NCBI RefSeq assembly: GCF_020171745.1
Contig: NZ_JAIVAH010000012.1
Location: 186,001-250,000 of the forward strand
Length of the DNA: 64,000 nt
Source: Prescottella equi
GTDB taxonomy: Bacteria > Actinomycetota > Actinomycetes > Mycobacteriales > Mycobacteriaceae
Reading direction: 5' to 3'
Made by a program: the position numbers and the translations under genes. Position 1 is the first letter of the stretch; each line of letters opens with the position of its first letter. The notes under the pieces were generated by a model that made no database searches, was not told the origin of the DNA, and saw only the letters and a list, made by a program, of their open reading frames with translations. Positions 1-8,025 of the stretch are shown here, piece after piece.

Positions 1-298
1 CCGCCGAGAACGCGCCCTGCGCGCGATCGCCCTGTAGCGGACCCCACGATTCGGTGCGCCGGATGATCAGGTCACCCGGCCGGATCGAGGTCACCACGGA
101 CGGCAGGTGCTCCGCCGGCACCGACTGCTTCAGCACGACGTCGATGGTGCCGTCGCCGACGGTCAGGCTCTCGAACGTCGCGCCGGGGCCTCCGACCTCC
201 TTCAACCGGGCCTGCCAGTAGCCCTCGTCGGTGAGCGCGGCGTGCAGCGTCGCGACGGGACGGGGGTATTGCGCGGAATGCTCGATGTGTCGGGCCAT
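1..298 (-). CDS. DUF2505 domain protein (3' part cut by window edge)
   Basis: The reverse strand reads from ATG at 298 as MARHIEHSAQYPRPVATLHA and stays open to the window edge for 99 codons. This is the N-terminal half of the DUF2505 family, small actinobacterial proteins with a predicted START/SRPBCC-like fold and no assigned reaction. It is divergent from murB with 23 bp between the starts, the same arrangement as Rv0481c/Rv0482 in M. tuberculosis. The C-terminus lies outside the window. Confidence 0.82.
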   Translation of the reverse strand, partial: MARHIEHSAQYPRPVATLHAALTDEGYWQARLKEVGGPGATFESLTVGDGTIDVVLKQSVPAEHLPSVVTSIRPGDLIIRRTESWGPLQGDRAQGAFSA

Positions 299-321
299 GC
301 CGGGCACGCTACCGTTTCCAC

Positions 322-1416
322 GTGTTGGATCCACTCATCCGGGGGCGCCTCGAGCAGGCCGGTGCGCAGTTGTCCGAGCAGACGTCGTTGGCGACGCTGA
401 CGACCCTCCGCCTCGGCGGTCCCGCCGCCGTGCTCGCCGACTGCCCGACCACCGCGACCCTCGTCGACGTCGTCCGTGTCCTCGACGACGCGCGGGTCCC
501 GACGCTGATCCTCGGCGGCGGCTCCAACCTGGTGATCTCCGACGACGGCTTCGACGGTGTCGTGGTCCGGGTCGCCGACGCCGGTGTCGAGCTCGGTGAC
601 GACACGGTGCTGGCGCAGGCGGGCGCGGTGTGGGACGACGTCGTCGCCAAGACCGTCGCCGCCGGACTCGGCGGCCTCGAGTGCCTGTCCGGAATCCCCG
701 GGTCGGCCGGGGCGACGCCCGTGCAGAACGTCGGCGCGTACGGCGTCGAGGTGGGCTCGCTGCTGCGCCGCGTGCAGTTGCTCGACCGCACGACCGGCGA
801 GGTGCGTTGGGTGGAGCCGTCCGAGCTCGGGCTCGGCTACCGCACCAGCGTCCTCAAGCACCGCGACGACGCGCTGGTCCTGGCCGTGGAGATGACCGTC
901 CGACCCGACGGCTCGAGCGCGCCCCTCGGCTACCGCGAACTCGCGGCGGCGCTCGGCGCGCAGGAGGGCGAGCGCCGGCCCACCGGCGAGGTGCGCGACG
1001 TCGTGCTCGGCCTGCGCCGCGGCAAGGGCATGGTGCTCGACGCCGACGACCACGACACGTGGAGCGCGGGGTCGTTCTTCACCAATCCGGTGATTCCCGA
1101 CACAAAGCTGCCCGCGGTGCTGGACGCGATCCGGGCGAAGGTCGGTGCGGACGTGCGGATCCCGCAGTTCCCCGGCGACGCCGGAACCAAGCTGTCGGCG
1201 GGCTGGCTCATCGAACGCGCCGGGTTCGGCAAGGGCTACCCGGGTGAGAATGCGCGGGTCCGCCTGTCCACCAAGCACACTCTGGCCCTGACGAACCGTG
1301 GGCAGGCCCGCACGAGTGACCTGGTCGACCTGGCCCGCACGGTCCGCGACGGCGTCGAGCGCGAGTTCGGGGTCCGTCTCGAACCGGAACCCGTCACCGT
1401 CGGCTGCACGATCTGA
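322..1416 (+). CDS. murB: UDP-N-acetylenolpyruvoylglucosamine reductase MurB
   Basis: Cytoplasmic FAD enzyme that reduces UDP-GlcNAc-enolpyruvate with NADPH to UDP-MurNAc, the second committed step of peptidoglycan precursor synthesis. The 364-residue protein has the FAD-binding loop GGGSNL at 65-70, the GIPGSAGATPVQNVGAYG segment near 124-141 and the SAGSFFTNP motif that holds the proton-donor serine (Ser251). Length and spacing fit the E. coli-like type I enzymes. GTG 322 is the assumed start; TTG 325 is the next codon and no clear ribosome site separates them. Position between the DUF2505 gene and an L,D-transpeptidase matches Rv0482. Confidence 0.96.
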   Translation: MLDPLIRGRLEQAGAQLSEQTSLATLTTLRLGGPAAVLADCPTTATLVDVVRVLDDARVPTLILGGGSNLVISDDGFDGVVVRVADAGVELGDDTVLAQAGAVWDDVVAKTVAAGLGGLECLSGIPGSAGATPVQNVGAYGVEVGSLLRRVQLLDRTTGEVRWVEPSELGLGYRTSVLKHRDDALVLAVEMTVRPDGSSAPLGYRELAAALGAQEGERRPTGEVRDVVLGLRRGKGMVLDADDHDTWSAGSFFTNPVIPDTKLPAVLDAIRAKVGADVRIPQFPGDAGTKLSAGWLIERAGFGKGYPGENARVRLSTKHTLALTNRGQARTSDLVDLARTVRDGVEREFGVRLEPEPVTVGCTI

Positions 1417-1500
1417 CACGGTTCCGATCGTTCCCGGATCGTGGCCTGATCGCCGCTGTGTGACGAAAGCCACTGTCGCGCTGCGAGTACCGTGGTTTTC

Positions 1501-2688
1501 GTGCGTGAACAGGGGATTCGGGTAAATCGGACGCGGCTGCTGATGGTGGTGGCCGCGCTGCTGGGGCTGTCCCTGTTGGCCGGGTGCACCATCCCCACCG
1601 GGGACGCCGCCGACGGCAACCCGGCGGCCGCCGGGCCCGTCGCGCAGGTGGTCCAGACCCCCCTCCCGGACGCCCGGAACGTCAACCCCGTCGAACCGGT
1701 GTCGGTCCGGGTCGACCGGGGCACGCTCGAGAACGTCGTGCTCGCCAACGCGGCCGGCACGCCGGTCCAGGGTGTGCTCAGCCCCGACCGGACGTCGTTC
1801 ACGGTCACCGAACCTCTCGGCTACGACGCGAAGTACACGTGGTCCGGCACCGCGCTCGGCGCCGACGGCAAGACGGTCCCCGTCGCCGGCAGTTTCACCA
1901 CGATCGACCCTGACACCCAGACCTCGGTGCGCACCAACATCGGTGACGGCCAGGTCGTCGGGATCGGCGCCCCGATCATCCTGCAGTTCGACGGACCGAT
2001 CGCCGACAAGGCAGCCGTCGAGAAGGCCCTGCACATCACCACCGTCCCGCCGACGATCGGGTCGTGGGCGTGGCTGCCCGACGACAACGGCGCCCGGGTG
2101 CACTGGCGACCGCAGAACTACTGGGCGCCCGGCACCACGGTGCACGTCGACGCCAAGCTGTACGGACTCGACTTCGGCGGCGGCGCCTACGGAGCCGGCG
2201 ACGTGTCGCTGGACTTCGCGATCGGACGTAGCCAGATCGTCAAGGCCGTCGCCCCCAGCCACCGCATGCAGGTGGTCCGCGACGGCGTCACCGTCATGGA
2301 CATCCCCGTCAGCTACGGCGAGGGCAACGAGAACCGCAACGTCACGCGCAGCGGCATCCACGTGGTGTCCGAGATGCACGAGGACTTCATGATGTCGAAT
2401 CCGCCGTACTACGAGAACGTGCGCGAGCGGTGGGCGGTCCGCATCTCCAACAACGGCGAGTTCATCCACGCCAACCCGCTGACGGTCGGCGTGCAGGGCG
2501 CGTCGAACGTGACGAACGGGTGCATCAACCTGTCGCTGTCGGACGCCCAGGAGTACTTCGGCACCGCGATGTACGGCGATCCGGTGGAGGTCAGCGGCAC
2601 CCGCATCGACCTGTCGGCCGCGGACGGCGACATCTACGACTGGGCCATCGACTGGCCGACGTGGACGTCGATGTCGGCGCTGGTGTGA
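1501..2688 (+). CDS. Lipoprotein L,D-transpeptidase (LprQ-like)
   Basis: Envelope-anchored YkuD-type transpeptidase expected to form 3-3 cross-links in peptidoglycan. The N-terminus has a hydrophobic signal ending in the lipobox LLAGC (Cys29). Immunoglobulin-like domains follow, and the catalytic YkuD domain carries FIHANP and the nucleophile motif TNGCINLS (Cys341). Start: TACCGT at 1488-1493 is a good -10 placed 7 nt before GTG 1501, which suggests a leaderless transcript; GTG 1492, three codons upstream, is the alternative. The gene is the synteny match of Rv0483 (lprQ) and works in the same wall-building context as murB. Confidence 0.93.
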   Translation: MREQGIRVNRTRLLMVVAALLGLSLLAGCTIPTGDAADGNPAAAGPVAQVVQTPLPDARNVNPVEPVSVRVDRGTLENVVLANAAGTPVQGVLSPDRTSFTVTEPLGYDAKYTWSGTALGADGKTVPVAGSFTTIDPDTQTSVRTNIGDGQVVGIGAPIILQFDGPIADKAAVEKALHITTVPPTIGSWAWLPDDNGARVHWRPQNYWAPGTTVHVDAKLYGLDFGGGAYGAGDVSLDFAIGRSQIVKAVAPSHRMQVVRDGVTVMDIPVSYGEGNENRNVTRSGIHVVSEMHEDFMMSNPPYYENVRERWAVRISNNGEFIHANPLTVGVQGASNVTNGCINLSLSDAQEYFGTAMYGDPVEVSGTRIDLSAADGDIYDWAIDWPTWTSMSALV

Positions 2689-2790
2689 GTCTCGACTGAG
2701 GCACAGCTGAGTCTCGGCCGCCCCGAACGGAACTGACGGGTCCGGCCTGCGTGGGAATATCCGGGGACTTCCCACACGAGGAGATCCGCC

Positions 2791-3609
2791 ATGAGAATGA
2801 GCAGGATTCGGACCTTGACGGCGATGTGCGTACTCGCGCTCGCGGCGGTGCTGTCGGTGGGGGTTTCCCCGGCCGCCGCCAACCCGATGCCCACGATCGT
2901 GCTGGTGCACGGCGCGTTCGCCGACACCACCAGCTGGGATCCTGTCGCCGCCGAACTGCGCGGCCGCGGTCACGACGTCGTGGTGCCGTCGAACCCGCTG
3001 CGCGGGCCCGGCTACGACTCGGCCGCGGTCGAGAAGGCCCTCGCCGACATCCAGGGTCCGGTGCTGCTGGTCGGGCACTCGTACGGCGGTGTAGTCATCA
3101 CCAACACGCACGCCCCCAACGTGGTCGGCATGGTGTACGTCGCCGCGTTCGCCCCGGACCAGGGTGAGCCGGCGCAGGCGGCGCTCAACCCGATCACGTT
3201 CCCCGGCAGCCAACTGCTGCCGCCGGTCCTGCAGGTGAAGGTGGTCGACGACCCGACCACCCCGATCGGCAAGAACCTCGACGGCTACATCGCCGAGGAC
3301 AGCTTCCACGAGGCGTTCTGCCAGGACGTCTCGGACGCCACGGCCGCCGACATGTTCGCCCATCAGCGGTCCATCGCGTTGGCCGCGAACCTCGAACCGA
3401 CGCAGGACCCGTCGTGGCGGAACCTGCCGACGTGGGCCGTCATCCCCGACCAGGACCGGGTCATCCCGCCGGCCTCCGAGCGGTTCATGGCCGAGCGCGC
3501 GGGCGCGAAGATCACCGAGATTCCGGGCGCCTCGCACGCGGTGCTGGTGTCGCGGCCGGGACAGGTGTCGGACGAGATCGAGCGGGCCGCCGCGGCCGTC
3601 GCGGGCTGA
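2791..3609 (+). CDS. Secreted alpha/beta hydrolase
   Basis: A 272-residue protein with an N-terminal signal peptide (basic MRMSRIR, hydrophobic core, cleavage after AAAN or nearby) and a compact alpha/beta hydrolase fold. LVHGAFAD supplies the oxyanion region, GHSYGG the nucleophile elbow with Ser97, IPDQDRVIPP a probable acid and GASHAVLVSRP the histidine. It resembles the short HGAFAD-type esterase/haloperoxidase-like hydrolases; the substrate cannot be told from sequence. A GAGG ribosome site precedes ATG 2791, and ATG 2797 is a minor alternative. The flavodoxin gene starts 5 nt after its stop, so the two are probably cotranscribed. Confidence 0.85.
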   Translation: MRMSRIRTLTAMCVLALAAVLSVGVSPAAANPMPTIVLVHGAFADTTSWDPVAAELRGRGHDVVVPSNPLRGPGYDSAAVEKALADIQGPVLLVGHSYGGVVITNTHAPNVVGMVYVAAFAPDQGEPAQAALNPITFPGSQLLPPVLQVKVVDDPTTPIGKNLDGYIAEDSFHEAFCQDVSDATAADMFAHQRSIALAANLEPTQDPSWRNLPTWAVIPDQDRVIPPASERFMAERAGAKITEIPGASHAVLVSRPGQVSDEIERAAAAVAG

Positions 3610-3614
3610 CGTCG

Positions 3615-4115
3615 ATGCGCACCCTGATCGTGGTGGAGTCGGTGTGGGGCAACACGCAACAGATCGGCGCCGCCATCGCCGCCCGGCTGGCGTCGGCCGG
3701 CGACGTCGACCTCGTCGCCGCCGCGGACGCGCCGCACGAGGTCGACTCGGATCTGCTCGTGGTGGGGTCGCCGACGCACGCCTTCGGGCTGCCGTCGGCG
3801 ACCACCAGGACCGGCGCCGTCGAACAGCAGGGAGCACCACCGCAGCCCGATCGCGGCCTTCGTGAGTGGATCGCCGCGCTGCCTCGCCCATCGCGGCCGA
3901 TCGCGGTCGCCACCTTCGACACGAAGGTCGACAAGCCGCGGCTGCCGGGGTCGGCCGCGAAGAAGGCGATGAAACGCCTCATCGCTCTCGGGTACGTGCC
4001 GGTCGAACGCCCGGAGACGTTCCGCGTGCACGGGTACACGGGTCCGCTGGTCGACGGGGAAACCGATCGGGCCGGCGAGTGGGCGGAGCAGTTGGTGCGT
4101 GCGGTCGCCACCTGA
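3615..4115 (+). CDS. Flavodoxin-family protein
   Basis: A 166-residue flavodoxin-fold protein. MRTLIVVESVWGNTQQIG at the N-terminus is a flavodoxin FMN-phosphate loop, followed by DLLVVGSPTHAFGLPS, the second flavin-contacting loop. Longer in-frame starts exist upstream, but ATG 3615 begins exactly at the first beta strand and lies just after the hydrolase stop. A role in one-electron or two-electron transfer is inferred from the family; no partner is visible nearby. Confidence 0.82.
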   Translation: MRTLIVVESVWGNTQQIGAAIAARLASAGDVDLVAAADAPHEVDSDLLVVGSPTHAFGLPSATTRTGAVEQQGAPPQPDRGLREWIAALPRPSRPIAVATFDTKVDKPRLPGSAAKKAMKRLIALGYVPVERPETFRVHGYTGPLVDGETDRAGEWAEQLVRAVAT

Positions 4116-4151
4116 GGGAACCGAACGACGCCGGGGTGCGTCTACCCCTTC

Positions 4152-4931
4152 GTGGCTGTGTATTCGAATCGATCCGCGGTGTCCGGCGACGAGTGGCGGT
4201 TCACCGGGCTCGAGTTCCAGATCCTGTGGCGGCGACTGGGGCTCGACCGGCTGCCGTACCCGCTGCGCTTTCGTCCGATCGCCGAGACCCAGGACGACCT
4301 GGACCGGCAGCGGCGGGACGCGTCGGCGGCGTTGCTTCCCCGGGTGACCGAGACGCTCCACCGGCACCTGGTGACGCTCGCCGAGCCGACGGTACGGATC
4401 GAGGTCTTCGGCTTCGCCGGCCGTTCCGACACCACTCCGGTGCGCCTGCACGCCGGGATCCGAGGTGACACGGGCACGCTCGCGATCCAGTTGCCCGGTC
4501 CCGATCCCGACACCGGCGGCGACGTCCTGGTCCGTGGCGTCGCGCCGACGCGGGTCCCGGACGCGATCGCGTCGGCGCTGCCCACCGCTCCCGCGGGAGC
4601 ACGATCGGCCGTCCGGTTCCGCAGGACCGACCTGCAGCCCGCACAGGGCGCGGTGCTCACGTCGGCGGGATCCGCCGGGCTGCGGGACGAGGTGCGCGCG
4701 TTGCTCGGTCGGCCGCGCAGCGGCACGGGGGAGATCACCGCGTTCGCGGGCTCCGCCTACGACAGCCGCCCCACCGACGACGGCGCTGCGATGCACTGGC
4801 TCGACTTCGGCGACGACGGCCGCTACGTCCTGCGGGGCGACCCCGACATCGTGGTCCGGCCCGCGGGCGCGGCCGACATCGCCGCCGAGGTGCGGGCGCT
4901 GCTCGACGCCGTTCGGGCCGCGGCCCGCTGA
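4152..4931 (+). CDS. EspG-family type VII secretion chaperone
   Basis: A 259-residue protein with the EspG signature near its N-terminus (EWRFTGLEFQILWRRLGLDRLPYPLRFR is the key stretch at 13-40; WRFT, LEF and LPYP are the conserved pieces). EspG proteins are cytoplasmic chaperones that bind ESX substrates before export. The three genes that follow look like ESX-type substrates or accessories, so this reads as a small substrate module. No ESX core genes (EccA-E, MycP) are in the window, so the secretion machinery must be elsewhere. The start is GTG 4152; GTG 4158 is possible. Confidence 0.82.
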   Translation: MAVYSNRSAVSGDEWRFTGLEFQILWRRLGLDRLPYPLRFRPIAETQDDLDRQRRDASAALLPRVTETLHRHLVTLAEPTVRIEVFGFAGRSDTTPVRLHAGIRGDTGTLAIQLPGPDPDTGGDVLVRGVAPTRVPDAIASALPTAPAGARSAVRFRRTDLQPAQGAVLTSAGSAGLRDEVRALLGRPRSGTGEITAFAGSAYDSRPTDDGAAMHWLDFGDDGRYVLRGDPDIVVRPAGAADIAAEVRALLDAVRAAAR

Positions 4932-4986
4932 CCGACTTCGGACTCCGGGGAACCGATCGGCCGGCGCCCGCGTCCAACGATGCAGA

Positions 4987-5025
4987 AGGGCTCGAAGGGG
5001 TTCGAAGGGGTTCGAAGGGGTTCGA
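4987..5025 (+). repeat. Four tandem 10-bp repeats (AGGGGTTCGA)
   Basis: One imperfect 9-bp copy (AGGGCTCGA, 4987-4995) is followed by three perfect copies of AGGGGTTCGA. The array lies just before the Shine-Dalgarno GGAGGGGG (5028-5035) of the YbaB-like gene. It is in frame with an upstream ATG at 4980, but ATG 5040 is the better start. Unit length is close to one helical turn. Confidence 0.9.
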
Positions 5026-5039
5026 ACGGAGGGGGATCG

Positions 5040-5573
5040 ATGAGCGACAACGGCGCGAGCGAACGACGGGAGTCGCGGCAGCGGCTGCGGGAGAGCAACA
5101 CCGTCCTGCGTGATCGGGTGGACACGATGCTCGAGCGGTTGCACGAGCAGACCGCGGCGCTCGCGGCGGCGCAGGGGGCCGTCGCGAGCCTGACCGCGGA
5201 GGGTACGTCGCCGGACGGGCTGGTCCGGGTGACCGTGGACGCGTCCGGCACGGTGGTGTCGAGCCGGCTCGACCCCGCGGCGTTCTCGCGCTCCACACCG
5301 GAGCGTCTCGCGGAATCGTTCAGCGCCGCAGCGCAGCTCGCGTCACACGAGGTACGTGCCCGGGCAACGGAACTGATGTCCCCGGTGGCGGCGATGGCCG
5401 CGGAGTTCCCGGATCTGACCGACCTCGTCCCCGGGGCTCCGAGTATTCGGAACCTGGTGCCCACGGTGGCGACCGAGTTTGCGGCCGACGCTCCGCAGGC
5501 AGATGACGCCACCGATTCCGACGACCAGCACGACTGGCGGGCGCCGATCCTGCGGGAGGCGCATCGTGGCTGA
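5040..5573 (+). CDS. YbaB/EbfC-like protein of the ESX module
   Basis: A 177-residue protein with a charged, probably coiled-coil N-terminal half (ERRESRQRLRESNTVLRDRV), then GLVRVTVDASGTVVSSRLDP, which resembles the core of YbaB/EbfC nucleoid-associated proteins, and a C-terminal acidic tail. YbaB-like genes are common partners of EspG and EspC-like genes in Mycobacteriales; whether this member binds DNA is not known. ATG 5040 is chosen over ATG 4980 because GGAGGGGG sits immediately before it and because the upstream codons only translate the tandem repeat. Its stop overlaps the next start by 8 nt. Confidence 0.75.
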   Translation: MSDNGASERRESRQRLRESNTVLRDRVDTMLERLHEQTAALAAAQGAVASLTAEGTSPDGLVRVTVDASGTVVSSRLDPAAFSRSTPERLAESFSAAAQLASHEVRARATELMSPVAAMAAEFPDLTDLVPGAPSIRNLVPTVATEFAADAPQADDATDSDDQHDWRAPILREAHRG

Positions 5574-5880
5574 CGGCATGTGGATCGATGCGGATCAGGT
5601 GCGCTCGGCCGCGCCGCGATTCGACCGCGTCACCGACAATCTGGTGGACACGCAACGGCAACTCGCGCTCGCCCTCGACGCGGAGGGTGCGAGCTGGGGA
5701 TCCGACTCCACCGGTGCCGCGTTCGCGGCCGAGTACGTGCCCGGCGCGGACGGCGCCCTCGCCGCGCTGCGCAACCTCACCGACGTGCTGAACGGCATCG
5801 CGGGCGGCCTGCGGGACACGGCCGCGGCGTTCGAGACCACCGATACCGGGTTCTCCCGCACGCTGGGCGGTGACTGCTGA
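5566..5880 (+). CDS. EspC-like type VII secretion substrate (WXG-type)
   Basis: A 104-residue all-helical protein (MWIDADQVRSAAPRF... SWGSDSTGAAFAAEYVPG). The helix-WG-helix pattern and the AFAAEYVPG stretch match the EspC/DUF2580 group of WXG100-like proteins, which are exported as helical-hairpin heterodimers. Start GTG 5566 has GGGAGG 6 nt upstream; ATG 5578 is too far from that site. It overlaps the YbaB-like stop by 8 nt, and its own stop overlaps the next ATG by one base, so the set is translationally coupled. Confidence 0.78.
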   Translation: MADGMWIDADQVRSAAPRFDRVTDNLVDTQRQLALALDAEGASWGSDSTGAAFAAEYVPGADGALAALRNLTDVLNGIAGGLRDTAAAFETTDTGFSRTLGGDC

Positions 5881-6776
5881 TGGGCATCGAGATTCCGGGT
5901 CCGCTGCGGACGGTCGCGTCCCTCGCCTCGGGGCAGGACTGGCCCGAGGCCGACGAGACGTCGCTGCGCCGGCTGTCGGATGCGTGGGAGTCCGTCGCGG
6001 GCGACGTCGAGCGGATCGGCGCGGGCGGCGACGCCGCGATGCAGGCGGCGCTGGCGGGGGTGGCCGGTGCGGTCAACCAGGCGATGTCCGCGCACTGGTC
6101 GACGGTCGGCGGGAGCGACGGTGCGATCGACCAGATCGTCGCGGTGTGCCGGGAACTCGCCGACGCCTGCGAGTCGACGGCGGCCGACGTCGAGGAGGCC
6201 AAGCTCACCATCATCGCCGCGCTCGTGGCGCTCGCCGCGCAGATCGCCGCTCTCACCGCCTCGGCGGTCGCGACGTTCGGCGCCAGCACCGCCGCGATCC
6301 CTGCGGCCCAGCTCGCCACCCAGCTCACGATCCGCACGGTCATCACCGAACTGCTGCGCCGCGTCGCGCAGGAGGTGGCGGTGAGCGTCGTCCGGGAGGT
6401 GGCGATCGCCGGTGGCATCCAGGTGTACCAACTCGCGCAGGGCCAGCGGGACGGACTCGACTTCGGGGCGCTCGGGAAGGACGCGCTCGGGGCCGCGGCC
6501 GAGGGCGTGGTCACCGGCCTGCTCGGCCGGGACGGCGCCGGCGGGATGGTGCTCGACGGCGTCGAGAACGCCGGCCGCCGCGTCGCGACCGGGGTGGCCG
6601 TGGACCTCACCACCGGCGGCGTCGGCGCGGCCGCCGGCGATGTCGTCAAGGGCGAGGACGTGAGTGTGGAGAGCGTGCTGAAGGGCGCGGTCCTCGAGGC
6701 GTCCGACGGCCTGCGCGGCGGTGAACGCCCTCAGGAGACCCCGGCCCCGCCGTCGAGCTCGTTGAACATGAATTAG
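5880..6776 (+). CDS. WXG100-like N-terminal-domain protein without toxin domain
   Basis: A 298-residue protein beginning IEIPGPLRTVASLASGQDWPEADETSLRRLSDAW, which matches the WXG100-like N-terminal region of large polymorphic toxins such as CpnT. A long Ala-rich stretch (about 110-165, IIAALVALAAQIAALTASAV) is a hydrophobic helical segment as in those toxins. The protein then ends with a Pro/Ser-rich tail, where a toxin domain would normally begin. Start ATG 5880 overlaps the previous TGA. It may be an exported scaffold, or a toxin that lost its C-terminal domain; the sequence alone does not decide. Confidence 0.75.
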   Translation: MGIEIPGPLRTVASLASGQDWPEADETSLRRLSDAWESVAGDVERIGAGGDAAMQAALAGVAGAVNQAMSAHWSTVGGSDGAIDQIVAVCRELADACESTAADVEEAKLTIIAALVALAAQIAALTASAVATFGASTAAIPAAQLATQLTIRTVITELLRRVAQEVAVSVVREVAIAGGIQVYQLAQGQRDGLDFGALGKDALGAAAEGVVTGLLGRDGAGGMVLDGVENAGRRVATGVAVDLTTGGVGAAAGDVVKGEDVSVESVLKGAVLEASDGLRGGERPQETPAPPSSSLNMN

Positions 6777-6788
6777 AGGGAGCACCAG

Positions 6789-6953
6789 ATGATTCCGGCA
6801 GTTCTGCTCGTCTGCGTGCCGCTGTTCGTCGCGCTCGTCGGGCACTCCGCGTACCGGGTGCGCAAGGCGAACCGGGAACACCAGGCGAAGATCGACGGCG
6901 CCCCGGTGCCGGTCGAGGATCCCTCGCCGACCGCGACCTACACCGAGTTGTAG
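6789..6953 (+). CDS. Small single-pass membrane protein of the ESX module
   Basis: A 54-residue ORF with ATG 6789 and a good AGGGAG ribosome site 8 nt upstream, 12 nt after the WXG100-like gene. The first 20 residues (MIPAVLLVCVPLFVALVGHS) form one transmembrane helix, followed by a basic stretch (YRVRKANREHQAK) and a Pro/Thr-rich end. I recognise no family. Spacing and ribosome site make it a genuine last gene of the module; an immunity or membrane-adaptor role is possible but unproven. Confidence 0.65.
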   Translation: MIPAVLLVCVPLFVALVGHSAYRVRKANREHQAKIDGAPVPVEDPSPTATYTEL

Positions 6954-6963
6954 GGGCGCCCGC

Positions 6964-8016
6964 TCACCAGCGGTTGCGGACCTCCTCGGCGAACCCGAGG
7001 AGGTCCGTCACCTCGACGCGGTTGCCGTCGTCGAGGACGACGTGCCCGGTGAACCGTCCGAACACCTGATGCTGGATCGACCGCAGCACCTTGAAATCCA
7101 CCGCGGCGGCACGGTCCAGGATCGGTTCGAACACCATCTCGAAGCGGCCGTCGTTGCCCCTGAACTTCCACGGCGCACCGTCGTACGTGCCCTCGGGCAG
7201 ATGGAACGTCACCTGATCCAGCTTGTGTGCGACGCCGTCGACGAACACCATGTTCTCGCTCGCCGCGGACGTGTCACCGAAGCCGTAGCCGATGTTGAAG
7301 CCGAACGGACGGCCGTCGACGACGCCCGACGCCGACCCCCAGTACCACGTGTTGTCGTACGTCCACACTCCCCGGCCCCAGTCGAAAACCCCCGCGGCGG
7401 TGGTCGGTTCGAACGCGAACGCCTCGCCCCCGACGACGATCTCGCCAGTCGTGGCCAGGCAGTTGATCTTCTGGTTGTAGTAGAAAGCCTTGGGCGCCTT
7501 CGGGAACGGCGTCGCGATCACCATTCGGGCAGGAGCGGAGCCTGCGGGGCGACCCGAAGACGCCATGTCGGGCTGTGCGAGGCGCAGTTCTCCGCGCAGG
7601 CCACGACCGCCGTCGAATCCGGCGTAGTCGATGCTCAGCACGCGGCCACCGTCGACGTGCCGGAACGCGATCCGCATCTTCTTGTGGTCGATCACGACGT
7701 CGCCGGTGTCGGCGCTCGCGGGCAGGCTCATCCGTCCCATCGGGAACGGCAGCATCACGTTCTCGGTGCATTCGCGCCGGCCCCGGAAGTCCAGCCACGA
7801 GACGCCCAGCAGTCCCATGTAGCCGTTGTCGGCGACCGTGAGCGCCACACCGTAATCCGGGGTGAGGACGCAGTAGTAGTCCCACTCCTTGATCCGCCAC
7901 GACGGCGCGGCCACCGCGGCGCGGTCGTAGCGTCGGACCTCGGCGTCGGCCCATCCGGCCTCGGCGAGGTGCCCGTGATCGTTCAGGAGTGGACCCGGCT
8001 GCAATCGGTGCTGCAT
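6964..8016 (-). CDS. DUF2804 family protein
   Basis: A 350-residue protein of the DUF2804 family, conserved in actinobacteria and some proteobacteria, function unknown. Aromatic-rich segments such as WRIKEWDYYCVLTPDYG, WTYDNTWYWGSASG and FNIGYGFGD are typical of the family and suggest a lipocalin-like or tocopherol-cyclase-like beta fold. TAGTCT on the reverse strand (8028-8023) lies 6 nt before ATG 8016, a leaderless promoter that overlaps the stop codon of the upstream SDR gene. It may therefore have its own transcript while following the SDR gene closely. Confidence 0.85.
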   Translation of the reverse strand: MQHRLQPGPLLNDHGHLAEAGWADAEVRRYDRAAVAAPSWRIKEWDYYCVLTPDYGVALTVADNGYMGLLGVSWLDFRGRRECTENVMLPFPMGRMSLPASADTGDVVIDHKKMRIAFRHVDGGRVLSIDYAGFDGGRGLRGELRLAQPDMASSGRPAGSAPARMVIATPFPKAPKAFYYNQKINCLATTGEIVVGGEAFAFEPTTAAGVFDWGRGVWTYDNTWYWGSASGVVDGRPFGFNIGYGFGDTSAASENMVFVDGVAHKLDQVTFHLPEGTYDGAPWKFRGNDGRFEMVFEPILDRAAAVDFKVLRSIQHQVFGRFTGHVVLDDGNRVEVTDLLGFAEEVRNRW

Positions 8017-8025
8017 GCCGCGAGA

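Noticed and set aside
1457..1476. TGTGTGACGAAAGCCACTG as a CRP site before the L,D-transpeptidase
   Set aside because: Only one half-site fits TGTGA-N6-TCACA; the other half is CCACT.
202..3891. Very long open frame on the reverse strand opposite murB and the transpeptidase
   Set aside because: Product is Arg/Asp/His-rich with no domain, typical of antisense frames in high-GC DNA; the forward genes are clear families.
4980..5039. ATG 4980 as start of the YbaB-like gene
   Set aside because: Would only translate the 10-bp tandem repeats; ATG 5040 has a strong Shine-Dalgarno directly before it.
5880..6776. Polymorphic toxin with C-terminal NAD glycohydrolase or nuclease
   Set aside because: The frame ends after the N-terminal domain; no toxin motif is present in it or in the next 200 bp.
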